From the NCBI GenBank assembly GCA_959347315.1, contig OY365810.1:31457476-31521475 (forward strand): a stretch of DNA of 64,000 nucleotides, written 5' to 3'. Made by a program: the position numbers and the translations under genes. Of this stretch, positions 10,959-22,893 are shown piece after piece. This DNA comes from Bimastos eiseni (lineage: Eukaryota > Annelida > Clitellata > Crassiclitellata > Lumbricidae). Numbering within the stretch: position 1 is the stretch's first letter; every line of letters starts with the position of its first letter. The notes beneath the pieces were generated by a model that saw only the letters and a program-made list of their open reading frames with translations, was not told the origin of the DNA and made no database searches.

Positions 10959-12248
10959 TATTTTCAGGAAACACTTGTCAGGGACTACATGCCTTGTTAT
11001 AATTGGGAGTAAGAAAGGAAGACAGTCGACATGCAGAACTGTCTGGCATTTTTAAATGAGGTTGTTGAAATGACCGATTTCATGTGTACAAGCACTTCAA
11101 TGCTTAACAGAAGAATGAGTGGTTGCATTTATAGAAGCCAATGTTTGAAATGAAAAGAACTGGGGTGGAATTTAAATTATGTGTGAAGCTAGCTAGCTAA
11201 ACATTTTAAATATTATTACATATATTAATGCATTCCAGTTCTTTATGTTGTTTTGCAATCAATATGTTATAGTGGGTGTGAATTGTGAGAACATTTCAAT
11301 TTTCATGTTATTGTTGTTTTAATCACAGAATTACTCGTATAAGGTGCCTTTTGAATGTTTATAAGACTGTTGTTAGCTGCTGTGCTTGGTGCACCATTTT
11401 CTTATGTGGACGTGAATATATTGTTATTCCAGCCTAATTCAGATCTTGATAATTATCTGTACCACTGTTTGTTCCTGACCATAGAAGTAGCAATTGTTGC
11501 AGACTTACCCACGAACTTACTACTTATTTATGTTTTGAATATGATAAGATATTTGTGACTGTTTGCTGCTTTAAAACTGAGTGTGAAAGCACTTTTTCAT
11601 GTACGACATGAAGGAATGCTAGAAAGTCTTACCAGAATTCCAGTACCATTCCAGTGTTTTAGGTATCATAAAACAGAATTACCATTCAGAGGCACTCTCA
11701 GCAAGGAAACCCCAGGAGAAAAGAAACATGTTTAAAGAGTGAGAGGGAGTCAGGCTTTGAGCCTAGTTGAAGCATCTAAGACCGAAGGGTGTATGATGCT
11801 GTGTCGGGAGGCCCATTGAAGTGAGTTGCAGTAGTCCAGGCGTGAATTATGGTGGTAAAGACAGAGGGAGAGACTAATTGTCTGATGGCTCTAAGTTGTC
11901 TAAGTTGAAATTAAAACCATCTGTGGATGGTCAGAGAATACCAGATAGGCCACAGGATAATTGGAGTAGGATGTTGTGATTTGTTATTGTGGCGGTTCAG
12001 CTGCATCTTTTTACATCAGGGTGCTAACATGCAAGTGACCTAAAAAGGAAGTTATGGTCAAATTCTTTGTACCCAGATTCACAATCAGCATAAAATGTGC
12101 CATTTTAATTGTATGTGATGGATATGATTTGTTTTTTGCTTACTTTTGCTGAGCACAATTCATAGTCTTCTGATTTCTATTATGTTTATTACATTGGGTT
12201 TTAGGTTGTGCTGTGTTTAATGATGTGCATGACAATCCAAACAGACTG

Positions 12249-12520
12249 ATGTCTTTTGGATGTAATTTCACTGGTGTCTTTTGCATGTTATTTCACTGGT
12301 GTCTTTTGCAGGTAATTTCATTGGTGTCTTTTGCATGTAATTTCACTGGTGTCTTTTGCATTTAATTTCACTGGTGTCTTTGCATGTAATTTCACTGGTG
12401 TCATTTGCATTTAATTTCACTGGTGTCTTTTGCATTTAATTTCACTGGTGTCTTTTGCATGTGATTTCACTGGTGTCTTTTGCATGTGATTTCACTGGTG
12501 TCTTTTGCATGTAGTTTCAT
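12249..12520. repeat. 25-bp minisatellite, about 11 copies
   Basis: Tandem units of TGTCTTTTGCATGTAATTTC plus ACTGG with few changes. No gene overlaps it. Confidence 0.93.
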
Positions 12521-14237
12521 TGAGCGCAATTGCCCTCTCAGGAAACAGGTGACCGATGGTACCGTCCGTAATTTTTCCTGTAATATGGCATTTTCTTCCC
12601 GCTATAACATAATCACAAGACACTCATTACGCTATAAACATGTAGAATGCTATCACTTGGCAACTGTGATGAGCAGTATGCACAATATTTATTGTTATTG
12701 TGTTGAATTTTGTCAATTGTTCTATCATTTTTATAGCTGTTATGTTGGCAAGATGATGTTTAATAGTTATTAATACTAAAGCTTATCAAAACAATTTAAT
12801 AATTGTGATTCATCTTGCAATTTATAAAAAGAATTGCGATTGATTGCATCATGAGAAAATTATGATGCAGTATTGTTGTTGTTTGTAGATTGCAATAAAT
12901 AGTAACTGATTTTTTTTCCTATATACGAGTTTCGTATTTTTCAACAGTGCAAAAATATGAGGTTTCTGTAAGTTTTCTTGGTTGCCTACAAGTTCGCCCA
13001 ACTAAATTGGGTGAATTAAGCCCAATCTTGCCCTGAGTCTTTTTTGACCTTTGCAGTATCTCACGCATTACAAATGTAAATTCTTATCCAAAATTGTTTG
13101 CAATTAAAATATTATCACGATATACAAATTTAATCACGACGGGCATCCCAAGCAGTTAGTGCATAGATCATGAGCATAGACCAACAATTCTAATTTATTC
13201 TAATACGTTAATGATCTATATTTCATGATGTGTTAGAAGAATTATGTAGATAAAGAAAGTTATGTGAACATTTCTGTGCTTTCTTGCTAGCTAGATTTTC
13301 TCTATATCTGAAAATCAAGTTTCTATGGACAAACTTCGACAGACACTTAATTAAGACAATGCAGTTGGGCCAATATTTTTGGTCAGGATGTGTAGATTAA
13401 TATTTGGCATGTAAGTGAGAAGCTGTTACGATGAAGTGCCTCGTAAGTGAAGTGCCTCATTTAGATGGAAAGGATTTTGGTATGACTTTTAAGTGCACTT
13501 AGTGTGGTTGCTTGATTTTTCCATATTGCCTGTACTTATGTTACAAATACGAGTGCATCGATTAGTTCAAGGAAACACTATGAGACTAGACTTGATACGC
13601 GTGGTGGATATAATTGGTTAAGAATAGTGAAGCAACCATTTAACTCTATAACAGCAAGCATACTAAAATGCTTGGAAAACTAATTCCTCTGATCGTTAAA
13701 GGGTTATGCATTCCGTGAATAGAGAAATTGGATGTTGCTAGAGGATGATTGATTCACATTTACTTTAAAGTGAACCATATGCAGTGGAGATAAGCAACTT
13801 TTGTTTAATTATTACTACTTATACCTCATACATAAATATATTTAATGCACTTGGACAGACTAGTAATGTCTTCCTGATTTAAACTTAACGATATGTACGG
13901 ATCACACTGTTTAATGATTATTATTGTTGATTTTCTGTCTCAGGAATTCCAATTGTTGATTGCTAAAACATTTAAATTGTTCTTGCAGAATTTCCCTCCT
14001 TACCAACTGTGTTCCATATTGCCTTCTACACTGTCTTCTCTTAAAGAGACCTTAGACAAAAGTGCAAACCCAACCTTTGGGGAGTAATTGTTTTGATGAC
14101 TGAGTTTTCGCTGTTAGATACACTTCAGGATATAAGCTTTCTATTGACCTTGGAACACTTCAGCGATAAATTGAAGACCTTTTTGTTATTTTTTTTTTTT
14201 TTTAGATTATTGTAACGTCATTGTGGCAGACTGCACG

Positions 14238-14412
14238 CAGGGCCGTACCGAGCTATAATTGCGCCACTATGCGTAGCTAATTCCGCCCTGTGCGTATTTT
14301 GAAAATAGTGCATTTCATGGAATAATAAGTTTTTCCATCCTGAAATTTGCACCCTTTCCAAATTTGCGCCCTGGGCTCAGGCTCCACTAGGCCCCCTCTC
14401 AGTATGGCCCTG
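14238..14412. mobile_element. Short hAT-like MITE, 175 bp
   Basis: Terminal inverted repeats CAGGGCCGTACCGAG and CAGGGCCATACTGAG, flanked by the 8-mers ACTGCACG and ACTGTACA (6 of 8 match). Confidence 0.75.
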
Positions 14413-17032
14413 ACTGTACATTAAAACTGGGGCAGGGCTACTAAGGTACCACAGTGAATATTAGTTTCAGATGCAGATGTATCATAGATTCATACAGCTC
14501 ATGGGATTTAGTTTTTCCAGATGAGGCTAGAACTGAAAAAAAGAGGGTTAACACTTTTTTTAGTATCCACTGACTGCAAGTCTAGTTTAAAAACAGTACA
14601 ATGTTGTATCGAGTAGTGAATAAACTACAAGTAAAAGTATAAATTATATTTAATGCAGTTGAAAGAATGGACTGACAGACTAGTCGTGTTGTGATTTAAG
14701 CTTAAGGTATGTATAGATTTAGGGTGACGCGTAAGACCATATAGAGAATGGATGGATGATATTATGGTGCAAAATGGACCTTCAAAGTTTAAGAATAGTG
14801 GTGCAAGACAGAGAACTATGGAAATAGATGATAGAAGTGGCATTGGACACCGACGGGTCTTCGACCCATGAACCATGATGATTATGATGTATGCTGTATA
14901 GGTCACACTATTTACTGATTATTGTTACTTTTCTGTCTCAGGAATTTGAAGTGTTGATTGCTGAAACATTTAAATTGTTTTTGCAAATCATTTAAGCAAG
15001 GCCGTATAAAAGTTGATTTATTTTTGGTCAAATTGTTTGACTTGATGCTGGATGCATCTTCCAGTTTAAAATAATTGATATAGGCCTACATGCATACAGG
15101 CCTTCATGCATATAGGCCTACATGTAGGCCCTAAAGAAAGTTCGGAAATCCTCACAACAGGGGTCCCAAATAAAGAAATATCAAAAACGTGAAAATAATT
15201 AAATCCACTTTAGCATCATTTTTTCCAACCATCCAGCTGCCTCTTAATCATGATTCTTTTCATCGATCTCGTTTCTACTAAAGCATGAATATTTTCATCA
15301 ATCCCGCTTCTACTTAAGCTTGATTCTTTCTATCAATTCACCTCCTAGACACAAATCTTATCATTCCCACTTACATTACAATCGCCTGCTTATCATCGAT
15401 CCAGCTTCTAGTTAAATATAATTTTCTTCACCAATTCAGCTTCTAGTTAAGTGTAGATCTTCACCATTCCCGCTTCCATTTAAGCAGAAATCTGTACGTC
15501 CTTACAGCTTGCGTTTAAACGGCATTCTTTTCATCAATTCAACTTCAGATTTAACAGCATTCTTTTCATCAGTCCTGCTTCAGGTTAAATAGAAATCTTT
15601 TCGTCAATCCAACTTCATGTTGAATAGAATACTTTTCATCAATTCAGCTTCTAGTAAAATAAAGTATCTTGTCATCATTCCACACATAAGGCATGAGTGC
15701 TTGACTTAAAATGTACATAACAAACATAATTCCTTTGTCTAGAAGAGTTTTGATATTTTTGGGACTGCCGCTCGGAGGGTCGCCGAAAGTTCCTTCTATA
15801 GGCCTACAGGTTATATGTGGTCAGAAAACAATCACCGTCCAGTTTTTTAAACGATTTAGAAGTTTACTACTGGATACACCTTCAGTCAAATTTGCATAGA
15901 TTCTATAGCATCACATTCACTCTTACCTCAATGTAAGCAATTTGTCTTGCAACAGTCTTTCGCATATCTGGTTTAGTCTTCAGTTGGCATGTCTTATACC
16001 TCGCACCGCATTCAGCACGGTCAGATTGGCTCCCATGTCAGTCATCATTTCGTTAGTAGGACATGCCAAATTAAAGTTGCATCTTCTTAAGCCCAGCAAG
16101 AAACTGTTTTTACTAGTCAAAATTAAATACCATGAACTTGAGTGTTGCCTAAGCAACAAAAGATTTACTTTCACGGTATGTTTGCTACACTGTAGCTAAT
16201 CAATACAGTTGTGGCCTAACTACATGTAGGCCTACATTATAACATCTCTATAGTAAATTCTGCAGAATTAGCTTCTGTTCATTTTTTATTCCATAATATG
16301 ATGTGGTATTTTTTAGTATTTCTGGGCGAAAACATAATGGCTAATTATTGTTAAGAATTCAAGCAAGTCATTTAAGAGGAGTCAATAACAGAACGAATGA
16401 AAAAGATCAGTTGGCAGAGCATGAAAACGCAGATTCACTAAAAGGTGTAGAAGAAAATCTCTTCTCAGTAGTAGAAGGATGGAAGGAACTGTCATCCAGT
16501 GAATATAGGGCCTACTTGAGGGCAAGAAAACGATGGGAGGACATCACGGATATTGCTGAACTGGATGGTGACGGATGGAAACAGGAAAAAACAGCAGGAA
16601 GCCGGCAGTGGAGAGGAGTGGCACTCTTGGGCGTTTGAACTCTGAAAACGCAAGATGACAGAGAAATTGAAGAGATAAGGGATCAATAAAACCAACTCCA
16701 ATGCAATGCTCACTGAGAAAAAATGACCAAGATGAAACGAGTAAAAACTTAAAAATGCACATTAAATACTAGGACAGGCGAATCGTGTCCGTGCATAAAC
16801 GGCGAGTCGAACACTATAATCCTTATAATTGAACACAATATTACCAACTCTTATTCTCTAATTAATCACTGCCAAACTTATTGTAATTTGACTTAGACCT
16901 CCATAGATCAATAAATCCAATACCATGTGTAACCGAATTGCCTCATTTCTTATATTCCTGTTCTTGTTATTTACTTGTGTCTTCGGCAACCAGGTGAATT
17001 GAATCGAACTAAATCGGTTAGACATAAAGCAC
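14413..17032. other. Intergenic stretch without a recognisable gene
   Basis: It contains the degenerate 35-36-bp array, a cluster of TAGGCCTACATG words at 15080-15125, and an unassigned 96-codon + strand ORF at 16348-16638. No exon corresponding to laminin exon 25 was found here. Confidence 0.6.
15236..15695. repeat. Degenerate 35-36-bp tandem array, about 13 copies
   Basis: Diverged units built on CTTTTCATCAATTC-AGCTTCTAGTTAA, clearest from 15525 to 15690 and eroded toward 15236. Confidence 0.8.
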
Positions 17033-17177
17033 CTTTTCTGGCTCACTAATTCCACCGACAAAAACACGAGCCGTGTTATCAAAGTTGCGAACCAATGACC
17101 CTCCCTCAGATCTTCCTTCAGCAGTCAATGTTTCTTCATCCAGTGTTCGAATCGTCAGCGTTCCATTTCGTCCGCTC
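17033..17177 (-). pseudogene. Copy of laminin exon 24 (LG1)
   Basis: 145 bases (148 in the main gene), open. SGRNGTLTIRTLDEETLTAE and ARVFVGGISEPEK. Donor GTGCTT is poor, which suits a dead or dying copy. Confidence 0.85.
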
Positions 17178-17682
17178 CTAGTTTCAAATTTAGTTATAAA
17201 TATTATAAAATATCGCTTAATTATATCCTATTTAATCTTTTTTACGCAACTTACCGTAAGACAAAATGGGTCATTATAACGATCGCCTACGCTGAGCTAT
17301 CTGTGAAAGATAAGAACAGACAAGTTTGCATATTGACTCGATCTAATTGCTTATTTTCAGTGTTGGAAAGATTACACGAAGTATAGGCCTTGACAATAAT
17401 TCTAAAAGCCACTTGCAAAGATCGAGACTTCAAAACCCATGCGCGTTACGGAATTTACGACAGTACAATATGTAAATAATAATTTATTGCAAATTTGCAA
17501 TATTATTTTATGTTGAACAATTGAACAATAACTTGATCGTTGGACCTACCAACATGGTTGGGAACGCTGCTGTTTTTCTTGAAATTACGTATTATAAGCT
17601 TTCACTTATGTTCTGTTCTGAATGTCGTGGATGTCATGTTTTTGCTACTATTTATCGGTAAGTTGGCATTTAAAATGTCAAC

Positions 17683-17813
17683 CTGTCAAAAAGAGCTTCA
17701 TGCCAAACTCCGTCAGAAACAATTTTGTCAGTCGTAATGTTAGCTGCTCCAGAGCCGAGATCGAATTTAAACACAGCCTTTCCACCAATCAGTAACAAGG
17801 ACATGTAGTTCCA
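17683..17813 (-). pseudogene. Copy of laminin exon 23 (LG1)
   Basis: 131 bases as in the main gene, open. [20 protein letters not shown]; the LG core is kept (VSDGVWHEALFDR). Donor GTTGAC is weak. Confidence 0.88.
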
Positions 17814-18515
17814 CTATAAAAAACAATTGTTGACAAATTCAAACAGAGACGTTGATTAAAATACAAGAATATAAAATTATTTCTGTTGCATAATCAGAGC
17901 TATCATATGAAGATCAGTTCCGTTTATCTTCGCAGACGCAACCGCTTGTAGCCTTCGACATGGTGTGTCTTTGAAGGGTGCTTGGACAATTTGGCAAAGA
18001 AAATTTTTACGATTTGTCTATTATTACAAGTTATGGAACATCGATAATTAGATTTTGACAGCTCCTTTCTTATTGTTTCACAGTTAGTACAGTGAACATC
18101 TTTGCCGAGTGATATCAGTCTCACAGTCTGTCTCGTTTCTCACTCCTCTAAAGACTGTTCTGTTCGGCCGAGGTTGAGCTGGGAGCGCTTCTGAGTAGAC
18201 AAACTTGAAGGGACGCTCAATAAAATTACTGTAATAATAATAAAGTAAATAATGATAATAATAATAATAATAATATCAATAATAAAAAAATAGGACACAA
18301 TTTGACGAGTTGGTAGCAAGTTTTGATCTGGGCCCCAAGAAATCGCAGGGCCTCTGGAACTTGTTCCGGCCCTCCTCTCGACGGACACCTGCCGTAACGA
18401 TGAGAAAGGCATCGCTCCAAAAAATAATTCCCTAAACATATTTATCAGTACGCTAAGAATGCTGCTCTTGTAATTACTACTAATAATACCATGCAATATC
18501 GTTGGGCGCTCGTAC

Positions 18516-18677
18516 CGTCTCTGGACTCTTGGTTGGTCCTGCGTAGAAAAGTAGTCCATCGTTTGCAGTGGTTTTGAAGTGGAGTGAGACGCGTCTGTGG
18601 AAACCGGCTGCCATCAGATTCCGAGGATTACGTACTTGAAGAGAGGAGTCATTCCTGAAGTCTATACCAACGCGTAT
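18516..18677 (-). pseudogene. Copy of laminin exon 22 (LG1 start)
   Basis: 162 bases as in the main gene, open, acceptor GTCTTGTAG, donor [26 protein letters not shown]. Confidence 0.87.
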
Positions 18678-19509
18678 CTACAAGACCATGCCAGTCAAGA
18701 ATAACAATAGTCGTATTGATGCATCGTAGCGTATCTTTCGATTCATATAGCGCCTCTTCCACAATAACTACTCAGACGTGCTCAAAGCACGAACACCCCT
18801 GGGAAAAAAAGCGCTTATTAAGAGTGAGAATTAAGCTGATTGATGGATAGAAGCCAGTCATTAGTTTAGCCCTTAGTCATACCAGGTCTTGCCACTTTAG
18901 AAGCTCAACATCGGACGTCATCTTTTTTCATTGTAACGGTGTTCTCCTTCTGCTCTCTATGTTTTGGCTTGAAAATCAGTTCGGCCTCCTCGACTTCGGT
19001 CCTAGGCTAATTACAATCTCATATTGGGGCATGCCACTTACTAACCTCCGCGATAGCACTGACTTGTTACAGAGGAACCGTAAACCATTGCCCTAACACA
19101 AGTTCCAGCGTCATTCTTATGGCTTCACCCATTTCCGCAGAAGCTATTCACTTGGAAGTTGGAACACTCGCGTATTTGTTTTCTGGATGAAATGTACCAG
19201 GACATCATAGAATCGAAATTTATGTCAGAAATATCCTCATGAGTACTTACTTCTACGTCTCAGTACACAATTCTTACACATCTGTGGATTCTGAGATAAG
19301 TCTAGGCCTATATGATAGGAATCCCAGTTTTGACGCTTCTTAATAGATACCATAGTCCTACTTGCATCGATCACCGAGCGCAAATAATAGCTAACGCATA
19401 AGTAGAAAACGTTCTGTAGAATATTAAAATCACTGATCGAATGGTGAATTTGTGAAATGGTGAATGGTGAACATAGGATTAATACTCTAAAGCTATTAAC
19501 TGAACTCAC

Positions 19510-19848
19510 AAGATTTGCCTGATCACGTGCAACACTGACGTTGCTCCTCAGGAGCATGATATTCGTCTTTAGGTCAAGTTCCAGCTGTCGTATTCTGACT
19601 GCATGGCTGCAATCGGGAAAGAATGTCGGTGACATTTGGTACGAGCCTTTGAACCTGTTGTACATCGTGCTCTGCTGTCAACACGGTACGATTGACAAAG
19701 TCAACGTCTTTCTTAGTTGCATTCAACTTACGAAGGTCGTCCGGGAGACGATTCACAATTTCTTTGATCTTTTTCTCAACGTTTTCAGCTTTTGTCTTTG
19801 CATCCATTTCTTTCTTTGCTGCTTCTCTGGCCTTCGGTGCATAGCCTC
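19510..19848 (-). pseudogene. Copy of laminin exon 21 with 2-bp deletion
   Basis: Donor GTGAGT, acceptor TGCAACAG. It is open from GGYAPKAREAAKKEMDA to TDILSRL, then the frame shifts near 19610, where the main gene has GGCTGCTCAATC on the + strand and this copy has GGCTGCAATC. The homologous [19 protein letters not shown] continues in another frame. This is the clearest lesion in the duplicate. Confidence 0.88.
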
Positions 19849-20545
19849 CTGTTGCATATTGCAGTATAATCACCCATGCGTAAAAAACGTGTTAAGAGTA
19901 GCGTGACCACAAAGCTCTATTGTTTCTTTAAGATGTGAAATAAAGACATGTAACAATATTCAACGATGTTAGGCCAATATTATTAAATTAAACAACAGTT
20001 TATCAACGGAATTGTACAAACATCTAAGAAATGATATTGAAAATTATATCAACAAGGATGACAACAGCCATTAATTATTGCAATGATTATCGGTGCATAC
20101 TCTGGGGGCAGTTGTGACTCATTTCTCTCCCGCTCCAAAAAAATCTAGAAGAGAATTTATTGACATAATAAAAACTTCAGAAAGAGAGACAAAGAACTGA
20201 AAGACTATTACAAATCCCATAAAAAACATGTCTTCAAGACTTCAATTTGAAACAAATTTCTTGCAGGCCTAAATAAAACGCATCCATTTCATATGTATTA
20301 CGTAACACCTTAAGCGCAAATGATAACATCAGTTTTCGCCGATTGTAGGCCCTACTTACGCCATGGCCCTACAGAAGACTCCCGTGACACCATCATTTTT
20401 TAAATATTGCTAATTGACCTATGTCCAATTGCTATGATGCTAACAATATCAATAATAAGGACTTAAGCCACTTTAGATAAGATGCAATTTGACAATTTCC
20501 TAAATTTATATTTGAATATAGACTGAAGCTACAAATATATTGTAC

Positions 20546-20662
20546 CTGTTGGTAGTCGAACAATTCCGATAACCAATGTCAGGATTTCATTTTTGATTCG
20601 GATGTTTATCTTCTTCACTTCTTCAAGTGTCGTCTTTATATTGACCAAGCGAATGTTCAAGT
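20546..20662 (-). pseudogene. Copy of laminin exon 20
   Basis: 117 bases, open, donor GTACAA, acceptor GTTGAGTAG. LNIRLVNIKTTLEEVKKINI against [20 protein letters not shown]. Confidence 0.85.
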
Positions 20663-21399
20663 CTACTCAACAACGACCACCACTGTTCGTTGTACACAGG
20701 GAATACAAAACTGCGATGAAATAAATGCAAGAAAGAAGGATAGTGATGTAGTGAAGATTTTCCTGTGTTGCCCTCGAGGCTCTTTAGGTTGAACATTGAA
20801 AGTGTAAGAAATCATATAATAACATTATACATAGCTAATTTTGTCCTTTGTTTGACATAGGAGATTTTGTTCTATACAGTGTAGTTCTCAGAGCTAACCA
20901 TTCTTATTTCTAGAAGTAAACGCTTTTGGCATCATCAGTGTGATTAGGTTATAATGTCAAGTAAGCTAAAGCCTTCTTCGCAAGGAAATCTCATGAAGCT
21001 CAATCTTTCACGATCATGAACACAAGATTAGAGTTGAACCAACTGAGACAAAATCCGACTCATTCATTGCAATCTCAACTCCATTTCGAAGACTGAAACA
21101 ACTGAATTGCAACCAAATATAGATAGAGTGGACCAACTCATTCAGTCACAGCCATTTCGTTAGCCATATAGAATAAAATACGCATTATAATTAGATTTAA
21201 ACGTGAACTAAGCAAGCTGAATTAAGTAATAATTGGTTTTAAATTCTGCCTGAGCTTTTAATGTCGTTTTCATTTACCAACACACTGTTAGGTTTTTGCA
21301 AAAGAGGCTACTCACATGTAAATGCACTTTGACCAGTTATTTACATACTTACATGAACACATTACATATTATTCGCGGCCCTCTAATTTTTTACATTAT

Positions 21400-21650
21400 G
21401 CAATTTGGTCCTCAGTAAATGAATCTAAACAATCTTCTCAGCGTTCCATTCTCACGCACTGCTATGCTGCAGCATCGTGTCCTCTCTGTTGTGGGCCCCA
21501 CCACTTGGAATGGGCTTCCTCTGAATCTCCAGCTTTTACCTAGAATCTCCTCATCTTCTACTCTTCTTTTAAATATGTCCTCTTTGGCCGTGGTTGGACT
21601 GGGAGCGCTTCTGAGTAGATTTCTTGAAGCGGCGCTATATCATGTTTTAT
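21400..21650 (+). mobile_element. LINE 3' fragment
   Basis: Encodes PFSRTAMLQHRVLSVVGPTT then WNGLPLNLQLLP, the (R)-x-F-S-V-x-(G/A)-P-x-x-W-N-x-L-P signature near LINE ORF2 C-termini. Ends CTTGAAGCGGCGCTATATCA. Confidence 0.8.
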
Positions 21651-21687
21651 TGATTGATTGATTGAAGCCAAAAAAAGACCGTTCACG

Positions 21688-22464
21688 CAGAGTTGTCCAT
21701 GATCTAATTTTTATGATCAAACCCACATCGACCCATTGAAAATGGACCCAACCCGACCCGATCCGACTTCTAAAGGTCAATATCTGACCCGACCCGACCC
21801 GACCCACGACCCAACCCAATCCGACCGGACCCGACTTTAGTGCTAATTTTACTTATTATTATTTATCGTCAAATTCCAATGTTGCAATAACGCAGCAGTC
21901 AGACACAGCGACCGCCATGTACGTGCATGATCATAATATTGATTTGTGAAGACGTATCAGGTACGATACCCTTCGTTTATTCCATTTATTTTGGCATAAA
22001 CTTACTTTCTCCATTAATGCATGCGAAGGAATTCCGGATAATATTGGATACGTGAGAGACCGGTCCGCATGTCCCAGCGTTGCTTCCTCAGCTAACTCAC
22101 ACGCTTGTAATAGATTTGCTGGCCTTTCGTTTTTTCATGAATTCTTGAGAGATTATTCTATGCGAAAGCTCTAGCCGAGTTCGGTGTCAAAAGGAGCAAA
22201 TCCAGTGTTGCTCTACGTTATTGCGCTAATTCCTCCGCCATATTCAATTTTTTTTATTGCAACTGATAAACATTATGAATAGCAATGAGTTGTAAATCAA
22301 ACTCAGCAAAACTTTGGCGAGTCGAAATAGGTCCGGGTTTGGAAACCGATCCAATCCGACCCGCCAGGATCTTTAATCGACCCGACTCGCCTAATCTACA
22401 GATATTCGTAACCCGGCCCTGCCCGACCCGAATCGCGGGTCGACTTGACCTGTGGACAACTCTT
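21688..22464. mobile_element. hAT-like MITE with GACCC subterminal repeats, 777 bp
   Basis: Ends CAGAGTTGTCC and, inverted, AAGAGTTGTCC, flanked by a perfect 8-bp duplication CGTTCACG (21680-21687 and 22465-22472). Both subterminal regions are packed with GACCC/CCCGA pentamers. It lies in a laminin-duplicate intron. Confidence 0.85.
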
Positions 22465-22761
22465 CGTTCACGTCGGTTCTACTTGGACAATTGGCGCTGG
22501 TTGAGGATTACCCTGGCATCAGAACTCGGAGTGTTCCAGTTTGAACTCAGCCAGGTAGTCACTAGACGTTCGGTTTCTCGTGAGTAATACGACCCCGCGT
22601 AGAATCAAAATTGAGAAGAGAATAGAAGAAGAAACGAAGAATGAAAACAGGCAATTATACGCACACGCTTAATTACAAATGACAACAATTATACATGCTA
22701 TAAAGAAGTGACGTATATTGAAAAAAGAGGAAGAGATAAGGATTACACAAGATGTACTTAC

Positions 22762-22852
22762 CAAATACAGCTGCTGTGATGTTTTCCGCTTGCAGTTTCA
22801 GGACTTCACTCCGTGTAAGTGACTCCGCTGCATCATCAGCGACTCCAAAGGA
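22762..22852 (-). pseudogene. Copy of laminin exon 19
   Basis: Open segment with acceptor TTTTTTGAAG and donor GTAAGT. SFGVADDAAESLTRSEVLKL against [20 protein letters not shown] of the main gene; three bases shorter, same phases. Confidence 0.8.
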
Positions 22853-22862
22853 CTTCAAAAAA

Positions 22863-22893
22863 GCGCGCCAGTGTGTACAACACACTGGCGCGC
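22863..22893. repeat. Perfect 14-bp inverted repeat with 3-base loop
   Basis: Arms GCGCGCCAGTGTGT (22863-22876) and ACACACTGGCGCGC (22880-22893) around ACA. It lies ten bases outside the duplicated laminin exon at 22852, on its intron side. Confidence 0.95.

Larger units (their letters stand above)
10780..14237. other. Intergenic stretch without a recognisable gene
   Basis: It holds the 49-bp duplication, the 25-bp minisatellite and a possible LINE fragment around 11750-11920 with the phrase CAGTAGTCCAGGCG. Apart from these I see AT-rich unique sequence with only short ORFs. Confidence 0.6.
17033..22852 (-). pseudogene. Partial duplicate of six laminin alpha exons (end of coiled coil and LG1)
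   Basis: Six segments in the same order, strand and phase as window exons 19-24 of the main laminin alpha gene (51146 to 47071): 22762-22852, 20546-20662, 19510-19848, 18516-18677, 17683-17813, 17033-17177. Splice sites are kept at all six. Four of the six segments equal or nearly equal their counterparts in length (117, 162 and 131 identical; 145 against 148), one is three bases shorter (91 against 94), and one lacks two bases (339 against 341), which shifts the frame inside the coiled coil. No counterpart of the Cys-containing end of LG1, of LG2-5, or of earlier domains was found nearby. I read it as a decayed tandem duplicate or the remnant of a paralogue. One-exon hand count: 33 of 44 residues identical for the WNYM exon. 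Confidence 0.88.

Noticed and set aside
17033..22852. A second complete functional laminin alpha gene
   Set aside because: Only six exons are present, one has a 2-bp frameshift, some donors are weak, and neither the LG1 cysteine exon nor LG2-5 follow.
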